From NCBI GenBank assembly GCA_012839035.1, contig DUOB01000080.1:1-56942 (forward strand): a stretch of DNA of 56,942 nt. Reading direction: 5' to 3'. Below are positions 8,456 to 16,315 of the stretch, piece by piece. How positions within the stretch are numbered: position 1 is the first letter of the stretch; every line of letters begins with the position of its first letter. The stretch is from Propionibacterium sp. (lineage in GTDB: Bacteria; Actinomycetota; Actinomycetes; Propionibacteriales; Propionibacteriaceae). A program made the position numbers and the translations under genes. The notes under the pieces are model-generated. The model was not told the origin of the DNA and did not search any database. It was given only the letters and a program-made list of their open reading frames with translations.

Positions 8456-9508
8456 TCAGATCATGCCGACGGCCTGGAGCATCGCCTGGGTCTGATCCAG
8501 CGAGTCGAGGTCGTTCAGATCGATGTTGCCGTCGGCGGAAACGTCGAGCGGAGCCAGATCATAGGCGGGCTCGACGTCCGCCCTGACCGGGTATTCCGCG
8601 GTGTCCTTGGCGAAGTATTCCTGCGCCTCCGGCGACACCAGGAACTCGACCGCCTTCTGGGCGGCCTCGGGACGCTGCGATGTCGAGAGCACGCCTGCCC
8701 CCGCCACGTTGATGAGGCCGGCCGGATCACTCGCCGGGAAATAGGTGAGCGCGGACTTCACGTCGGCGGCGTCCTTGTCCTGGGCGAAGCGATACCAGTA
8801 GTAGTGGTTGATCAGGCCGAGCCCGACCTCCCCGCGCTCCACCGCTTCGAGGGCAGCGTTGTTGTTGGCATAGCTCCGCGGCTCGAGCGCCTTGAAGTCC
8901 TCCAGCCACTGCTTCGCGCCGTCCTCACCCTTGGCTACGCGCAGGGCGGTCACGAACGACTGGAAGGAGGCGTTGGTGGGGGCGTACCCGATCTGGCCCC
9001 GGAACTCCGGATTCAGCAGATCATCGACCGACGTGAGATCGGCGCCGGCCGCACCGGTCTCGGTGTTGTAGACGACGACGCGCGCCCGGCCCGAAGTGGC
9101 GACCCACTTCTTGTCCGGGTCGATGTACGCCTCCTCGACACCCTCCAGCGTGGAGTCCTCGAGGGTGGCCAGCATGTCGGCCTTCTTCAGCGCACCGAGC
9201 GCGCCGGCATCCTGGGAGAAGAACACGTCCGCCGGGGAGCGGTCGCCCTCCTCCATGAGCTTGGCGGCGAGTTCGGCGGTGCCTGCGTACTGCACCTCGA
9301 CGTCGCGGCCGACCGCGGCCTCCAGCTGCTCAAGCACCGGCGCGACGAGCCTCTCGTTGCGTCCCGAATAGATGACGAGCGCGCCCTCGGCATCACCGCC
9401 GGTCGCTCCGGGCGCGGGCTCCGGAGCGGTGTCGCCGCCTCCTGCACAACCGGCAAGCATCATGCATGTAGCCAGCGCAGCGGCCAGCGTCCGGACGGTT
9501 CTCTTCAT
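8456..9508 (-). CDS. Iron(III) ABC transporter substrate-binding lipoprotein (FbpA-like)
   Basis: 350-residue extracellular lipoprotein. The signal peptide ends in the lipobox LAGC with Cys21, followed by a flexible Gly/Pro/Ala linker. The mature start LVIYSGRNERLVAPVLEQLE and the segment SPADVFFSQDAGALGAL are typical of the FbpA/FutA family of iron(III)-binding proteins, which use clustered tyrosines (YYWYRF is visible). A GAGGGAG site lies 7 nt before the ATG. First gene of the fbp-type operon; iron repression is suggested by the boxes upstream. Confidence 0.92.
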   Translation of the reverse strand: MKRTVRTLAAALATCMMLAGCAGGGDTAPEPAPGATGGDAEGALVIYSGRNERLVAPVLEQLEAAVGRDVEVQYAGTAELAAKLMEEGDRSPADVFFSQDAGALGALKKADMLATLEDSTLEGVEEAYIDPDKKWVATSGRARVVVYNTETGAAGADLTSVDDLLNPEFRGQIGYAPTNASFQSFVTALRVAKGEDGAKQWLEDFKALEPRSYANNNAALEAVERGEVGLGLINHYYWYRFAQDKDAADVKSALTYFPASDPAGLINVAGAGVLSTSQRPEAAQKAVEFLVSPEAQEYFAKDTAEYPVRADVEPAYDLAPLDVSADGNIDLNDLDSLDQTQAMLQAVGMI

Positions 9509-9525
9509 TGACGAACTCCCTCAAG

Positions 9526-9559
9526 TTAGGCAAGGCAACACTTAGTTAGGCAACCCTAA
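9526..9559. promoter_or_regulatory. Two overlapping DtxR/IdeR-like iron boxes
   Basis: On the minus strand, TTAGGGTTGCCTAACTAAG (9541-9559) matches 14 of 19 positions of the IdeR/DtxR consensus, and TAAGTGTTGCCTTGCCTAA (9526-9544) matches 13 of 19. They overlap by four bases and occupy the space between the likely promoter and the start of the binding protein. Tandem boxes suggest tight, possibly cooperative iron repression. Confidence 0.72.
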
Positions 9560-9582
9560 AGTTGCCGGAGGGAGAAGCGCAA
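9553..9582 (-). promoter_or_regulatory. Candidate promoter of the iron transport operon
   Basis: Minus-strand TTGCGC (-35, 9577-9582), an 18-nt spacer, and TAGGGT (-10, 9553-9558). The -10 lies inside the upstream iron box, which would allow direct repression. The -35 matches only loosely. Confidence 0.4.
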
Positions 9583-9634
9583 TGCGAACGAGGTTTCTCG
9601 GACTGAGATGCTCGTCACATCCCAGTCCGTCACC

Positions 9635-9859
9635 TCACTGAGGTTGGGGAGCGCCCTCCAGGCGGTGCCCGACCTTGAGCGACACCTGATAGTGCGCCAC
9701 CTGTCCCTCGTTCACGTGCCCCCGGATCTGGGTCACCTCGAACCAGCCGATCTGCGGGATGCTCTCGCTCGCGCGGCTGACGGCATTCTGGATGGCCGCG
9801 TCGATGCCCTCCGAACTCGTGCCGACCAGCTCGATCGTGCGATAAACGTGGTCACTCAT
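9635..9859 (-). CDS. Dodecin family flavin-binding protein
   Basis: 74-residue dodecin. MSDHVYRTIELVGTSSEGI, AIQNAVSRASESI and WFEVTQIRGHVNEGQVAHYQVSLKVGHRLE match the family almost throughout. Dodecins form hollow dodecamers that store flavins, CoA or related ligands in the cytosol; the flavin-stacking Trp is in IGWFEV. AGGAG precedes the ATG. It stands alone between treZ and the iron operon. Confidence 0.95.
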   Translation of the reverse strand: MSDHVYRTIELVGTSSEGIDAAIQNAVSRASESIPQIGWFEVTQIRGHVNEGQVAHYQVSLKVGHRLEGAPQPQ

Positions 9860-9945
9860 GGGTGGCTCCTTTGCCTCGTGTCCTCATGCCTCGGGTGAGG
9901 GACTTCCACCCTAGGCGAACCGACCGACAGAAAGTTTCGGCCCTC

Positions 9946-11814
9946 TCACCCACCGGGTTTCGGTTCCGTCACCAGCTGGAGCAGGCCCACGGACTTCGGC
10001 CCCAGCCGCAGGATGTGCCCGCGGCCCTCCCCTCCTGCCGCGGCGTTGGACGCCCGGTCCGACTCGTCACCCAGGACCCGGGCGGCGATCTCGAACGTCA
10101 GATTTCCGTTCGAGAACAGGACGTCGCACGGCCCCTCCAATGGCACGGTTGCCTCCTCCGTGCCGAAGTTCACCACGATCGACAGCGATTCTCCGCGCAT
10201 GACCATGAACCACGCCTTGTCGGCATCATGCTCGGCGGAGGTCCACTCGAACCGCGGGTCCGTGAGATCCGGCCAGGTCCGCCGCAACTGCAGGAGGGCC
10301 TTGTTGGCTGCCAGGAGACGGGCATGCTCCCCCTGCGTCACCTCGGACCAGTTGAGCATGGAGTCGAGGAAAGTCTCCTCGGCCTGCGGATCGGGCACCT
10401 CGACATCGCCCCACTCCATCTTTTCGAACTCGGCGAGACGGCCCTTGGTGACGGCCTCCGCGAGATCCGGCTCCGGATGGGAGGTGAAGAACATGAACGG
10501 CGTCGAGGCGCCCCATTCCTCACCCATGAAGATCATCGGCGTACACGGGCCCAGCAGGATCAGCGCCGCCGCAATGATGAGCTCGTCGGTCGTGTGCGAT
10601 TTGGACAGGCGGCGGCCGTCGGCGCGGTTGCCGATCTGGTCATGGTTGTCGGAACAGACGACGAGGCGCCAGGTCGGCGTGCGGTTCGTGTCCAGTTGCC
10701 GCCCGTGCCGGCGGCCGCGGAACGACGAGACCGTCCCGTCGTGGAAGAAGCCGGTCTCGAACACCTTGGACAGCGCGTCGAGGGACGCGAAGTCGGCGTA
10801 GTAGCCGCTGGAGTCACCGGTCAGATTGGCCAGGAGCGCGTGGTGGAAGTCATCGCTCCACTGCGCCGCCAGCCCATAGCCGCCGGCCTCCCGCGGCGTG
10901 ATGAGGCGGGGGTTGTTCTGGTCGGACTCCGCGATGAGCGTGAGCGGGCGCCCCAGGAATGCGCTGAGCGCATCGACCTCGGTCGAGAGCTCCTCGAGGA
11001 TGTGCACGGCCCGGCGATCCACCAGCGCGTGCACGGCGTCGAGCCGCAGCCCGTCCACGTGGAAGCCCCGCAGCCACATGAGGGCGTTGTCGATGATGTA
11101 ACGCCGCACCTCGTCCGAATCCTCGGAATCCAGGTTGATGGTCGTGCCCCATGGGCTTTCGACGCCCTCGTTGAGATAGGGCCCGAATCGGGGCAGGTAG
11201 TTCCCCGACGGTCCGAGGTGGTTGTAGACGACATCCTGGATCACGCCCAGTCCACGCGCGTGGCAGGCGTCGACAAAGCGGAGGTACGCCCCGGGGCCGC
11301 CATAGGCGTGGTGCACCGCATACCAACCCACCCCGTCATAGCCCCAGCCGTGCTCACCGTTGAACGCGTTCACCGGCATCAGCTCGACGAAGTCCACGCC
11401 CAGATCAACCAGATGATCGAGTCGGTCGATCGCCGAGTCGAGGGTTCCGCCGCGCCCGCCCGGACCTGCCGTGAAGGTGCCGACATGGAGCTCATAGATG
11501 ACCCCGCCCGCGAGCTGACGCCCCTTCCAGTCGCTGTCGTGCCACGTGTGTTCGGCCCGATCGAACGTGCGGGAGAGCCCATGGACCCCCTCCGGCTGCC
11601 AGCGCGAACGGGGATCGGGCAGCGGATCGGTTTCGCCATCGAGCAGGTAGCCATAGTCGATGCCCGTGCGGAGCAATTCCTCCGGAAGCTCCTCGGCGGG
11701 CACCCACCAACCGCCGTCGGCGGCCTTCATGGGATAGGTGACGCCGTCGGCGAGCAGCTCGACCGAGGTCGCCCTCGGCGCCCACACGTCATAGTTGATC
11801 GGGGGTGTCGTCAT
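9946..11814 (-). CDS. treZ: Malto-oligosyltrehalose trehalohydrolase
   Basis: 622-residue GH13 enzyme that releases trehalose from maltooligosyl-trehalose, the second step of the TreY-TreZ pathway. An N-terminal CBM48-like domain (YDVWAPRATSVELL) precedes the barrel. Catalytic motifs are seen: nucleophile Asp in FHVDGLRLDAVHAL, acid Glu in LTLIAESDQNN, and the transition-state Asp in CSDNHDQIGNR. FVELMPVNAFNGEHGWGYDGV is characteristic of TreZ. AGGAGGAG lies upstream of the ATG. treY and glgX are not in the window; glgP (30440) may draw on the same glycogen pool. Confidence 0.95.
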   Translation of the reverse strand: MTTPPINYDVWAPRATSVELLADGVTYPMKAADGGWWVPAEELPEELLRTGIDYGYLLDGETDPLPDPRSRWQPEGVHGLSRTFDRAEHTWHDSDWKGRQLAGGVIYELHVGTFTAGPGGRGGTLDSAIDRLDHLVDLGVDFVELMPVNAFNGEHGWGYDGVGWYAVHHAYGGPGAYLRFVDACHARGLGVIQDVVYNHLGPSGNYLPRFGPYLNEGVESPWGTTINLDSEDSDEVRRYIIDNALMWLRGFHVDGLRLDAVHALVDRRAVHILEELSTEVDALSAFLGRPLTLIAESDQNNPRLITPREAGGYGLAAQWSDDFHHALLANLTGDSSGYYADFASLDALSKVFETGFFHDGTVSSFRGRRHGRQLDTNRTPTWRLVVCSDNHDQIGNRADGRRLSKSHTTDELIIAAALILLGPCTPMIFMGEEWGASTPFMFFTSHPEPDLAEAVTKGRLAEFEKMEWGDVEVPDPQAEETFLDSMLNWSEVTQGEHARLLAANKALLQLRRTWPDLTDPRFEWTSAEHDADKAWFMVMRGESLSIVVNFGTEEATVPLEGPCDVLFSNGNLTFEIAARVLGDESDRASNAAAGGEGRGHILRLGPKSVGLLQLVTEPKPGG

Positions 11815-11861
11815 GCATTCTCCTCCTGGCCCGGTGTCACAGGGTCGCGGGTGTCACAGTG

Positions 11862-12989
11862 TCAGAGGGCACAGCCCACCAGAACCGGTTCGGGCACCAG
11901 AGTGATCCCAAACTTTTCTGCCACTCCGGCCCGCACGATCCGCGCCAGCTCGAGCAGGTCGGCGGCCGATGCCGTGCCACGGTTGGTCAGCGCGAGCGTG
12001 TGCTTGGTGGACAGCGTCGCGCGCCCCTCCCCCACCTCGGTGCCGAACCCCTTCGCGAACCCGGCACGGTCGATGAGCCATGCGGCGGATGTCTTGACCC
12101 GGCCGTCATCGGTGGCGAACCGGGGCGCGTTCTCCGGCAACCCCGCCGCCACCTCACCCGACACGATCGGGTTGGTGAAGAACGACCCGGCGCTCCAGGT
12201 GTCGTGATCCGCCTCGTCGATCACCATCCCCTTGCCCCGGCGCAGCCCCAGCACGGCTTCCCGCACCGCGGTGGCGTCAGCTCTCTCCCCGACCTCGATG
12301 CCGAGCGTACGCGCCAACTCGGCGTACCGAACGGGAGCCGACATCTCCCCCAGCGGAAGCCGGAAGGTGACCGAGAGAATCACCCAGCGACCCGGCTCGG
12401 CCTTGAACCGTGACCAGCGGTAGCCGAAGCCACAGTCGGCGGGGGCGAACGTCGTGAGTTCGCCGGTCGCCCGGTCGAGCGTGCGGACACGGGTGATAGT
12501 GTCGGCGACTTCGGAGCCGTACGCCCCCACGTTCTGGATCGGTGTCGCCCCGACCAGGCCGGGGATGCCCGACAGCGCTTCGAGCCCGGACCAGCCCTGG
12601 GCCAGCGTGTGTGCGACGAACTCGTCCCACGACTCACCGGCGGCAACGGTCACGGTGGCGCCGGAGGCGTCGACGTCGGCGGTGATCCCTGTGGTGCGGA
12701 TGAGGACCACAGTCCCGTCGAAGCCGTCATCGCCGATGAGGACGTTCGACCCGCCCCCCAGCAGCAACAGTGGCTCCCCGGCGTTGTCCGCGGTCAGGAC
12801 CGTCTCGATCAACGCGTCCTCGGTCTCCGCAACGAGGAATTTCCGTGCGGGCCCCCCGACGTGCAGCGTCGTGTGGGGGGCAAGGGTGCCCGGATCCTGC
12901 GTGGGGAGGGGGGCGGTGTCCTCGTCATAGGGGGCGAAGGTGTGGAAACCCGGCGTGAGGCGATCGGCCTTCTTCGGAGTCTCAGCCAC
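11862..12989 (-). CDS. murB: UDP-N-acetylmuramate dehydrogenase
   Basis: 375-residue flavoenzyme that reduces UDP-GlcNAc-enolpyruvate to UDP-MurNAc in peptidoglycan synthesis. FAD-binding PLLLLGGGSNVLIGDDGFDG, IPGLVGATPIQNVGAYGSEV, the catalytic Ser in SAGSFFTNP and the C-terminal Glu in LVPEPVLVG are all present. I chose GTG at 12987-12989 (VAETPKK), which overlaps the stop of the MaoC gene by 8 nt; a longer in-frame ORF upstream is a shadow of that gene. Coupled to the two dehydratase genes. Confidence 0.94.
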   Translation of the reverse strand: MAETPKKADRLTPGFHTFAPYDEDTAPLPTQDPGTLAPHTTLHVGGPARKFLVAETEDALIETVLTADNAGEPLLLLGGGSNVLIGDDGFDGTVVLIRTTGITADVDASGATVTVAAGESWDEFVAHTLAQGWSGLEALSGIPGLVGATPIQNVGAYGSEVADTITRVRTLDRATGELTTFAPADCGFGYRWSRFKAEPGRWVILSVTFRLPLGEMSAPVRYAELARTLGIEVGERADATAVREAVLGLRRGKGMVIDEADHDTWSAGSFFTNPIVSGEVAAGLPENAPRFATDDGRVKTSAAWLIDRAGFAKGFGTEVGEGRATLSTKHTLALTNRGTASAADLLELARIVRAGVAEKFGITLVPEPVLVGCAL

Positions 12990-13368
12990 GGCGGACCGTC
13001 GCCTTTCCCTTGCCCACCTGCACATCACCGCAGGTCGCGACGAGCGCGATCCGGATCGGGCCCTCGCCGTCATCGGTGACAGTGCCGACGAAGACCACTT
13101 CGGAGCCGTCGTCGTCATCGGGCACCGGCACCGGCTTCGCGAACCGGAACGAGCAGTCCTCCACCCGGGCCGGGTCACCCGCCCAATCGGTCACCACGCG
13201 CATGGCCACGCCCATGGTGAGCATGCCGTGCGCGAGCACCCCGTCGAGCCCGAGCTTCGTGGCGAAGTGATCGGAGAAATGGATCTGGTTGAAGTCACCG
13301 GAAGCCCCTGCATAGCGGACGAGTTGCTGGCGCGTGAAGTGCGCGCGGAGTTCGACGGTCTCGCTCAC
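12982..13368 (-). CDS. MaoC-type (R)-hydratase, HadB-like subunit
   Basis: 128-residue hot-dog fold protein. The hydratase 2 motif YAGASGDFNQIHFSDHFATKLGL gives the catalytic Asp/His pair (D-F-N-x-I-H), followed by LAHGMLTMG. It pairs with the upstream HadA-like gene, which lacks the catalytic motif; the two probably form a heterodimeric 3-hydroxyacyl dehydratase. The start GTG at 13366-13368 overlaps the stop of that gene as GTGA. Mycolic acid synthesis cannot be assumed outside mycolate-makers. Confidence 0.88.
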   Translation of the reverse strand: MSETVELRAHFTRQQLVRYAGASGDFNQIHFSDHFATKLGLDGVLAHGMLTMGVAMRVVTDWAGDPARVEDCSFRFAKPVPVPDDDDGSEVVFVGTVTDDGEGPIRIALVATCGDVQVGKGKATVRRG

Positions 13369-13781
13369 GACCCCTCCTCGCGGTTGTGGAACAGGCTGGA
13401 CGTCATCGTGCACACGTGGTCACCATCGACGGTGTCAATGCTGGTCGCGACCGTGACCATGTCAACCTGGCCGCGGACCCGGACGCTCTCGATGCGGAGC
13501 GTCGCCGTCACATGATCACCGGCGCGCAGCGGTCGGACATAGGCGAACTTCTGCTCCACGTGGATGGTCCGGTTCAGGGCCAGCTCCAGCTCCGGGTCGC
13601 CGAAGACGGCGTCCCAGGAGGCCAGCACGACGGGGAAGGTGGGGGGCGCGATCGCATCCTCGCCCTGATAGGCCGGGTTGTCGTCCCCCAGCGCGGCGGC
13701 GAACTCCGCGATCTTGCCGGCGGTCACCCGGTAATGCAGCGGCGGGTAGGCACGCCCTGCGTGCTCGGTCGAAATCGGCAT
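13365..13781 (-). CDS. FAS1-type dehydratase N-terminal-domain protein, HadA-like subunit
   Basis: 138-residue MaoC-N (FAS1_DH) protein. YRVTAGKIAEFAAALGDDNPAYQ, APPTFPVVLASWDAVF and HVEQKFAYVRPLRAGDHVTATLRI match HadA/HadC-like subunits, which bind the acyl chain and lack the catalytic His. ATG at 13779-13781 has no clear Shine-Dalgarno, but a -10-like TAAGTT lies 7 nt upstream, suggesting a leaderless mRNA. A much longer in-frame ORF upstream lies antisense to the nucleoside hydrolase gene and is a shadow. Confidence 0.88.
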   Translation of the reverse strand: MPISTEHAGRAYPPLHYRVTAGKIAEFAAALGDDNPAYQGEDAIAPPTFPVVLASWDAVFGDPELELALNRTIHVEQKFAYVRPLRAGDHVTATLRIESVRVRGQVDMVTVATSIDTVDGDHVCTMTSSLFHNREEGS

Positions 13782-13788
13782 GCATGTC

Positions 13789-13798
13789 AACTTATCGT
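13789..13798. promoter_or_regulatory. Overlapping divergent -10 elements (hadA-like gene and nucleoside hydrolase)
   Basis: On the minus strand TAAGTT (13789-13794) is followed by 7 nt and the hadA-like ATG. On the plus strand TATCGT (13793-13798) is followed by 7 nt and the GTG of the nucleoside hydrolase. The two hexamers share two base pairs, so only one promoter can be open at a time. The -35 elements would lie inside the opposite coding regions and are weak. Confidence 0.5.
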
Positions 13799-13805
13799 GA
13801 GCCAC

Positions 13806-14732
13806 GTGAAGCGGACGATTCTGTTGGACTGTGATCCGGGTCTGGATGATGCCGTGGCACTGATGCTGGCGGCCGGAGACCCCCGGATCGAACTCGCGGC
13901 GGTGACAACCGTGGCAGGGAATCAAACGCTGGAAAAGGTCACCGACAACGCCCGTCGGCTCGCCGGTTTGCTGGGTGTGTCGGCTCCGGTGGCGTCGGGG
14001 TGCGCCCGGCCGCTCGTGAGGACTCCGGCCTGGTCGACGGTTCATGGCGACTCCGGGCTCGGTGGCGTGACGCTGACCGCCGATCCCGTGCCCTTGGATC
14101 CGCGCCACGCCGTGGATCTGATCATCGACACGGTGCTGGACCGCGAGCCCGGTTCGGTGACCTTGGTGCCGGTCGGGCCCCTCAGCAACATCGCGATGGC
14201 GATCCGCAAGGAGCCGCGGATCATCGAGCGTGTGCGCGAAGTCGTCCTGATGGGCGGCGCCTATCACGCGGGCAACCGGACTGCCGTCGCCGAGTTCAAT
14301 GTGCTGACCGACCCGGAGGCCGCCGCCATTGTGTTCGGGGAGCCGTGGCCGGTCACCATGGTGGGTCTCGACCTGACGTGGCAGGCACTGGCGACACCTG
14401 ACGTGCTGGCTCGGATTGCGGCGGTGGACACGGCGGCTGCGCGGATCGTCGTGGACATGCTGGGTTCCTATGCCGCGGCCTATCGGGCCCATCGTTTCCT
14501 CGACGCGCCACCGGTGCACGATCCCTGTGCGGTGGCTTATGTCATCGATCCGACCCTCATCACCACCCGACGCGCGCCGATCGCTGTTGAACTCACCGGG
14601 ACCGCAACGTTGGGCATGACCGTTGCCGACTTCCGCGACCCCGACCCGCAGTGCTCGACCCAGGTGGCGGTGGACCTCGATGTGGGCCGGTTCTGGGAAC
14701 TCGTCATCGCAGCCCTGGCGCGGCTGCCATAA
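13806..14732 (+). CDS. Inosine-uridine preferring nucleoside hydrolase family protein
   Basis: 308-residue hydrolase of the N-glycosidic bond of ribonucleosides. The N-terminal calcium site DCDPGLDDAVALMLA is the family signature, with NVLTDPEAA and VHDPCAVAY contributing the other metal and ribose ligands. GTG at 13806 has no Shine-Dalgarno but lies 7 nt after a TATCGT -10; GTG at 13797 would add three residues. It faces away from hadA and separates it from rpmG. Substrate preference (pyrimidine or purine) cannot be read with certainty. Confidence 0.93.
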   Translation: MKRTILLDCDPGLDDAVALMLAAGDPRIELAAVTTVAGNQTLEKVTDNARRLAGLLGVSAPVASGCARPLVRTPAWSTVHGDSGLGGVTLTADPVPLDPRHAVDLIIDTVLDREPGSVTLVPVGPLSNIAMAIRKEPRIIERVREVVLMGGAYHAGNRTAVAEFNVLTDPEAAAIVFGEPWPVTMVGLDLTWQALATPDVLARIAAVDTAAARIVVDMLGSYAAAYRAHRFLDAPPVHDPCAVAYVIDPTLITTRRAPIAVELTGTATLGMTVADFRDPDPQCSTQVAVDLDVGRFWELVIAALARLP

Positions 14733-14797
14733 CCATGCGCGCGGGCTTGGCCGACGACCGGGCCGCGGAGACAACGCGGAAGGAGAGTCCGACAACG

Positions 14798-14828
14798 CAA
14801 AAGCCGACCGCCCCTTGGGCGATCGGCT
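14798..14828 (-). terminator. Intrinsic terminator after rpmG
   Basis: Minus-strand hairpin with a 12-bp stem (AGCCGATCGCCC against GGGCGGTCGGCT, one G-U pair) and a 3-nt loop, followed by TTTTGCG. It lies 20 nt past the rpmG stop and also faces the end of the nucleoside hydrolase. Confidence 0.85.
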
Positions 14829-14848
14829 CTCGGTGTTCCTCCAGCGCG

Positions 14849-15016
14849 TCAGCGGGTCTCGCGGTGCGCCGTGTGGGTATGGCACTTGGGGCAGAACTTC
14901 TTCAGCTCAAGACGATCCGGGTCATTGCGCCGGTTCTTCTTGGTGATGTAGTTGCGCTCCTTGCATTCGGTGCAGGCCAAAGTGATCTTGGGCCGGACGT
15001 CAGAAGCTTTGGCCAT
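14849..15016 (-). CDS. rpmG: 50S ribosomal protein L33, zinc-binding type
   Basis: 55-residue bL33. Two CxxC pairs (C15/C18 and C42/C45) mark the zinc-containing form. [20 protein letters not shown] and the C-terminal HTAHRETR are typical. ATG at 15014-15016 is chosen; the upstream in-frame extension overlaps the tRNA-Met gene and is not coding. It follows tRNA-Thr and tRNA-Met, an order known from other actinobacteria upstream of hadAB. Confidence 0.96.
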   Translation of the reverse strand: MAKASDVRPKITLACTECKERNYITKKNRRNDPDRLELKKFCPKCHTHTAHRETR

Positions 15017-15070
15017 CGTCGTAATCCTCGTCGTCGGAATGTCTGGGGGTCTGTGCTTGTGGCACCTGGG

Positions 15071-15144
15071 TAGCGAGAGCGGGATTCGAACCCGCGACCT
15101 CACGATTATGAGTCGTGCGCTCTCACCAACTGAGCTACCTCGCC
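15071..15144 (-). tRNA. tRNA-Met (CAT), elongator
   Basis: 74-nt cloverleaf on the minus strand beginning GGCGAGGTAGCTCAGTTGG. The anticodon arm ACGACTCATAATCGT shows CAT, and the T-arm GCGGGTTCGAATCCCGC is perfect. The acceptor stem closes with two G-U pairs. CCA is not encoded. A G-U rather than mismatched first pair argues for elongator rather than initiator tRNA. Confidence 0.95.
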
Positions 15145-15179
15145 TTGGGCCTCCACCGGATGACCCAGTGAAAGATCAG

Positions 15180-15252
15180 AGCCCCCAAGCAGAATCGAAC
15201 TGCTGACCTTCTCCTTACCATGGAGACGCTCTGCCTACTGAGCTATAGGGGC
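15180..15252 (-). tRNA. tRNA-Thr (GGT)
   Basis: 73-nt cloverleaf on the minus strand beginning GCCCCTATAGCTCAGT. Anticodon loop ATGGTAA gives GGT, closed by TCTCC/GGAGA. T-arm AGCAGTTCGATTCTGCT is complete, discriminator T. It lies 35 nt upstream of tRNA-Met and is probably cotranscribed with it and rpmG. Confidence 0.95.
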
Positions 15253-15412
15253 CAAGCACTTGCGTGCCGACGAGAAACTATAGACAGCTCTTCGCGCAGA
15301 ACGCAAATCGCGCGTGGGCTCCGCGAAGCCCCTCCCGGCAACCGGCCGAAACCCGGACCGGACGCCGACGAAGCCCGGTCAGCGCCGACGATGCGCGACC
15401 CTGATCGGGCGA

Positions 15413-15441
15413 CAAAAAGCCCCGGACCGAAGTCCGGGGCT
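15413..15441 (-). terminator. Intrinsic terminator after tRNA-Tyr
   Basis: Perfect 9-bp stem AGCCCCGGA (15418-15426) with its complement (15433-15441) and a 6-nt loop, followed on the minus strand by TTTTTG. It starts four bases after the 3' end of tRNA-Tyr. Confidence 0.9.
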
Positions 15442-15445
15442 GACG

Positions 15446-15528
15446 TGGCAGGTGCAGGATTCGAACCTGCGAAGGCGATAGCCGACGGATTTACAGTCCG
15501 CTCCCATTGGCCGCTCGGGCAACCTGCC
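15446..15528 (-). tRNA. tRNA-Tyr (GTA)
   Basis: 83-nt class II tRNA on the minus strand beginning GGCAGGTTGCCCGAGCGG. Anticodon loop CTGTAAATC reads GTA, a long variable arm follows, and T-arm GCAGGTTCGAATCCTGC and acceptor ACCTGCC pair perfectly. It has its own terminator, so it is a separate unit from tRNA-Thr. Confidence 0.95.
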
Positions 15529-15636
15529 GTGACGCGAGGCACGATGCTAGCAGCGAGCACGCGGATCACGAAATTGGCGGGGAGCGTGACCGCATGGGGC
15601 AGAATGTGCCACCAGTCCGACACGGGAGGAACCACC

Positions 15637-16128
15637 ATGGCCGCCGACAATTCGTTCGATGTCGTCTCGAAAGTCGATCGTCAGGAGGTCGACAACGCAC
15701 TCGGCCAAGCCGCCAAGGAGGTCGCCCAGCGGTTCGACTTCAAGAACACCGACTCCTCGATCCGTTGGTCGGGCGAAGTGATCGAGATGGAGTCCTCGTC
15801 CGAGGAGAAGGTCAAGGCCATCTGGGACGTTTTCCAGTCGAAGCTCGTCCGGCGTGGAGTGTCCCTCAAAGCCGTCAGCGCCAGCGACCCCCGAGTCTCC
15901 GGGAAGCTGTGGAAGATGACCGCATCGACCACCGAGGGCATCAGCCAGGAGAATGCGAAAAAGATCTCCAAGCTCATCCGCGACGAGGGACCCAAGGGCG
16001 TCAAGTGCCAGATCCAAGGCGATGAGCTCAGGGTCTCCAGCAAGAAGCGCGACGATCTGCAGGAGGTCCAGCGGATGATTCGCGAGGCCGACTATGACTT
16101 CGCGGTGCAATTCACCAACTACAGGTGA
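15637..16128 (+). CDS. YajQ family cyclic di-GMP/nucleotide-binding protein
   Basis: 163-residue protein with two ferredoxin-like domains. [32 protein letters not shown] and KWT-like [21 protein letters not shown], ending in [12 protein letters not shown], match YajQ over the full length. Some YajQ homologues bind cyclic di-GMP; others are only known to bind nucleotides or RNA. The ATG at 15637 has GGGAGGAACC upstream; a longer in-frame ORF runs through the tRNA-Tyr gene and is not real. Confidence 0.95.
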   Translation: MAADNSFDVVSKVDRQEVDNALGQAAKEVAQRFDFKNTDSSIRWSGEVIEMESSSEEKVKAIWDVFQSKLVRRGVSLKAVSASDPRVSGKLWKMTASTTEGISQENAKKISKLIRDEGPKGVKCQIQGDELRVSSKKRDDLQEVQRMIREADYDFAVQFTNYR

Positions 16129-16224
16129 GCCTCCTGGTCAGGACCCTTTGACCCAACTATCGGCCAGCCCTCGTTCCGGCCCGAACGACCGGGGCCCGGA
16201 AGCGGGGTCTTCCTGCCGAATTCA

Positions 16225-16297
16225 CAGAATGTGACGGCACAACCTGCCTGCGGCGGCGTGTCGCCAGCCAATTCCGGGGTTGTGCCGTCACATTCTG
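16225..16297. terminator. Long perfect inverted repeat between yajQ and ald
   Basis: Arms of 19 bp, CAGAATGTGACGGCACAAC (16225-16243) and its exact complement (16279-16297), separated by 35 bp. CGTTTTCCC follows on the plus strand. It lies between convergent yajQ and ald, so a bidirectional terminator is the simplest reading, but the arms are unusually long and the loop large. See the finding on this element. Confidence 0.6.
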
Positions 16298-16315
16298 CGT
16301 TTTCCCACTGGTGCC

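Noticed and set aside
13786..14885. Long ORF continuing the hadA-like frame across the nucleoside hydrolase gene
   Set aside because: It is antisense to a well-conserved enzyme, has an unnatural His/Arg-rich composition, and the hadA-like homology begins only at the ATG at 13781.
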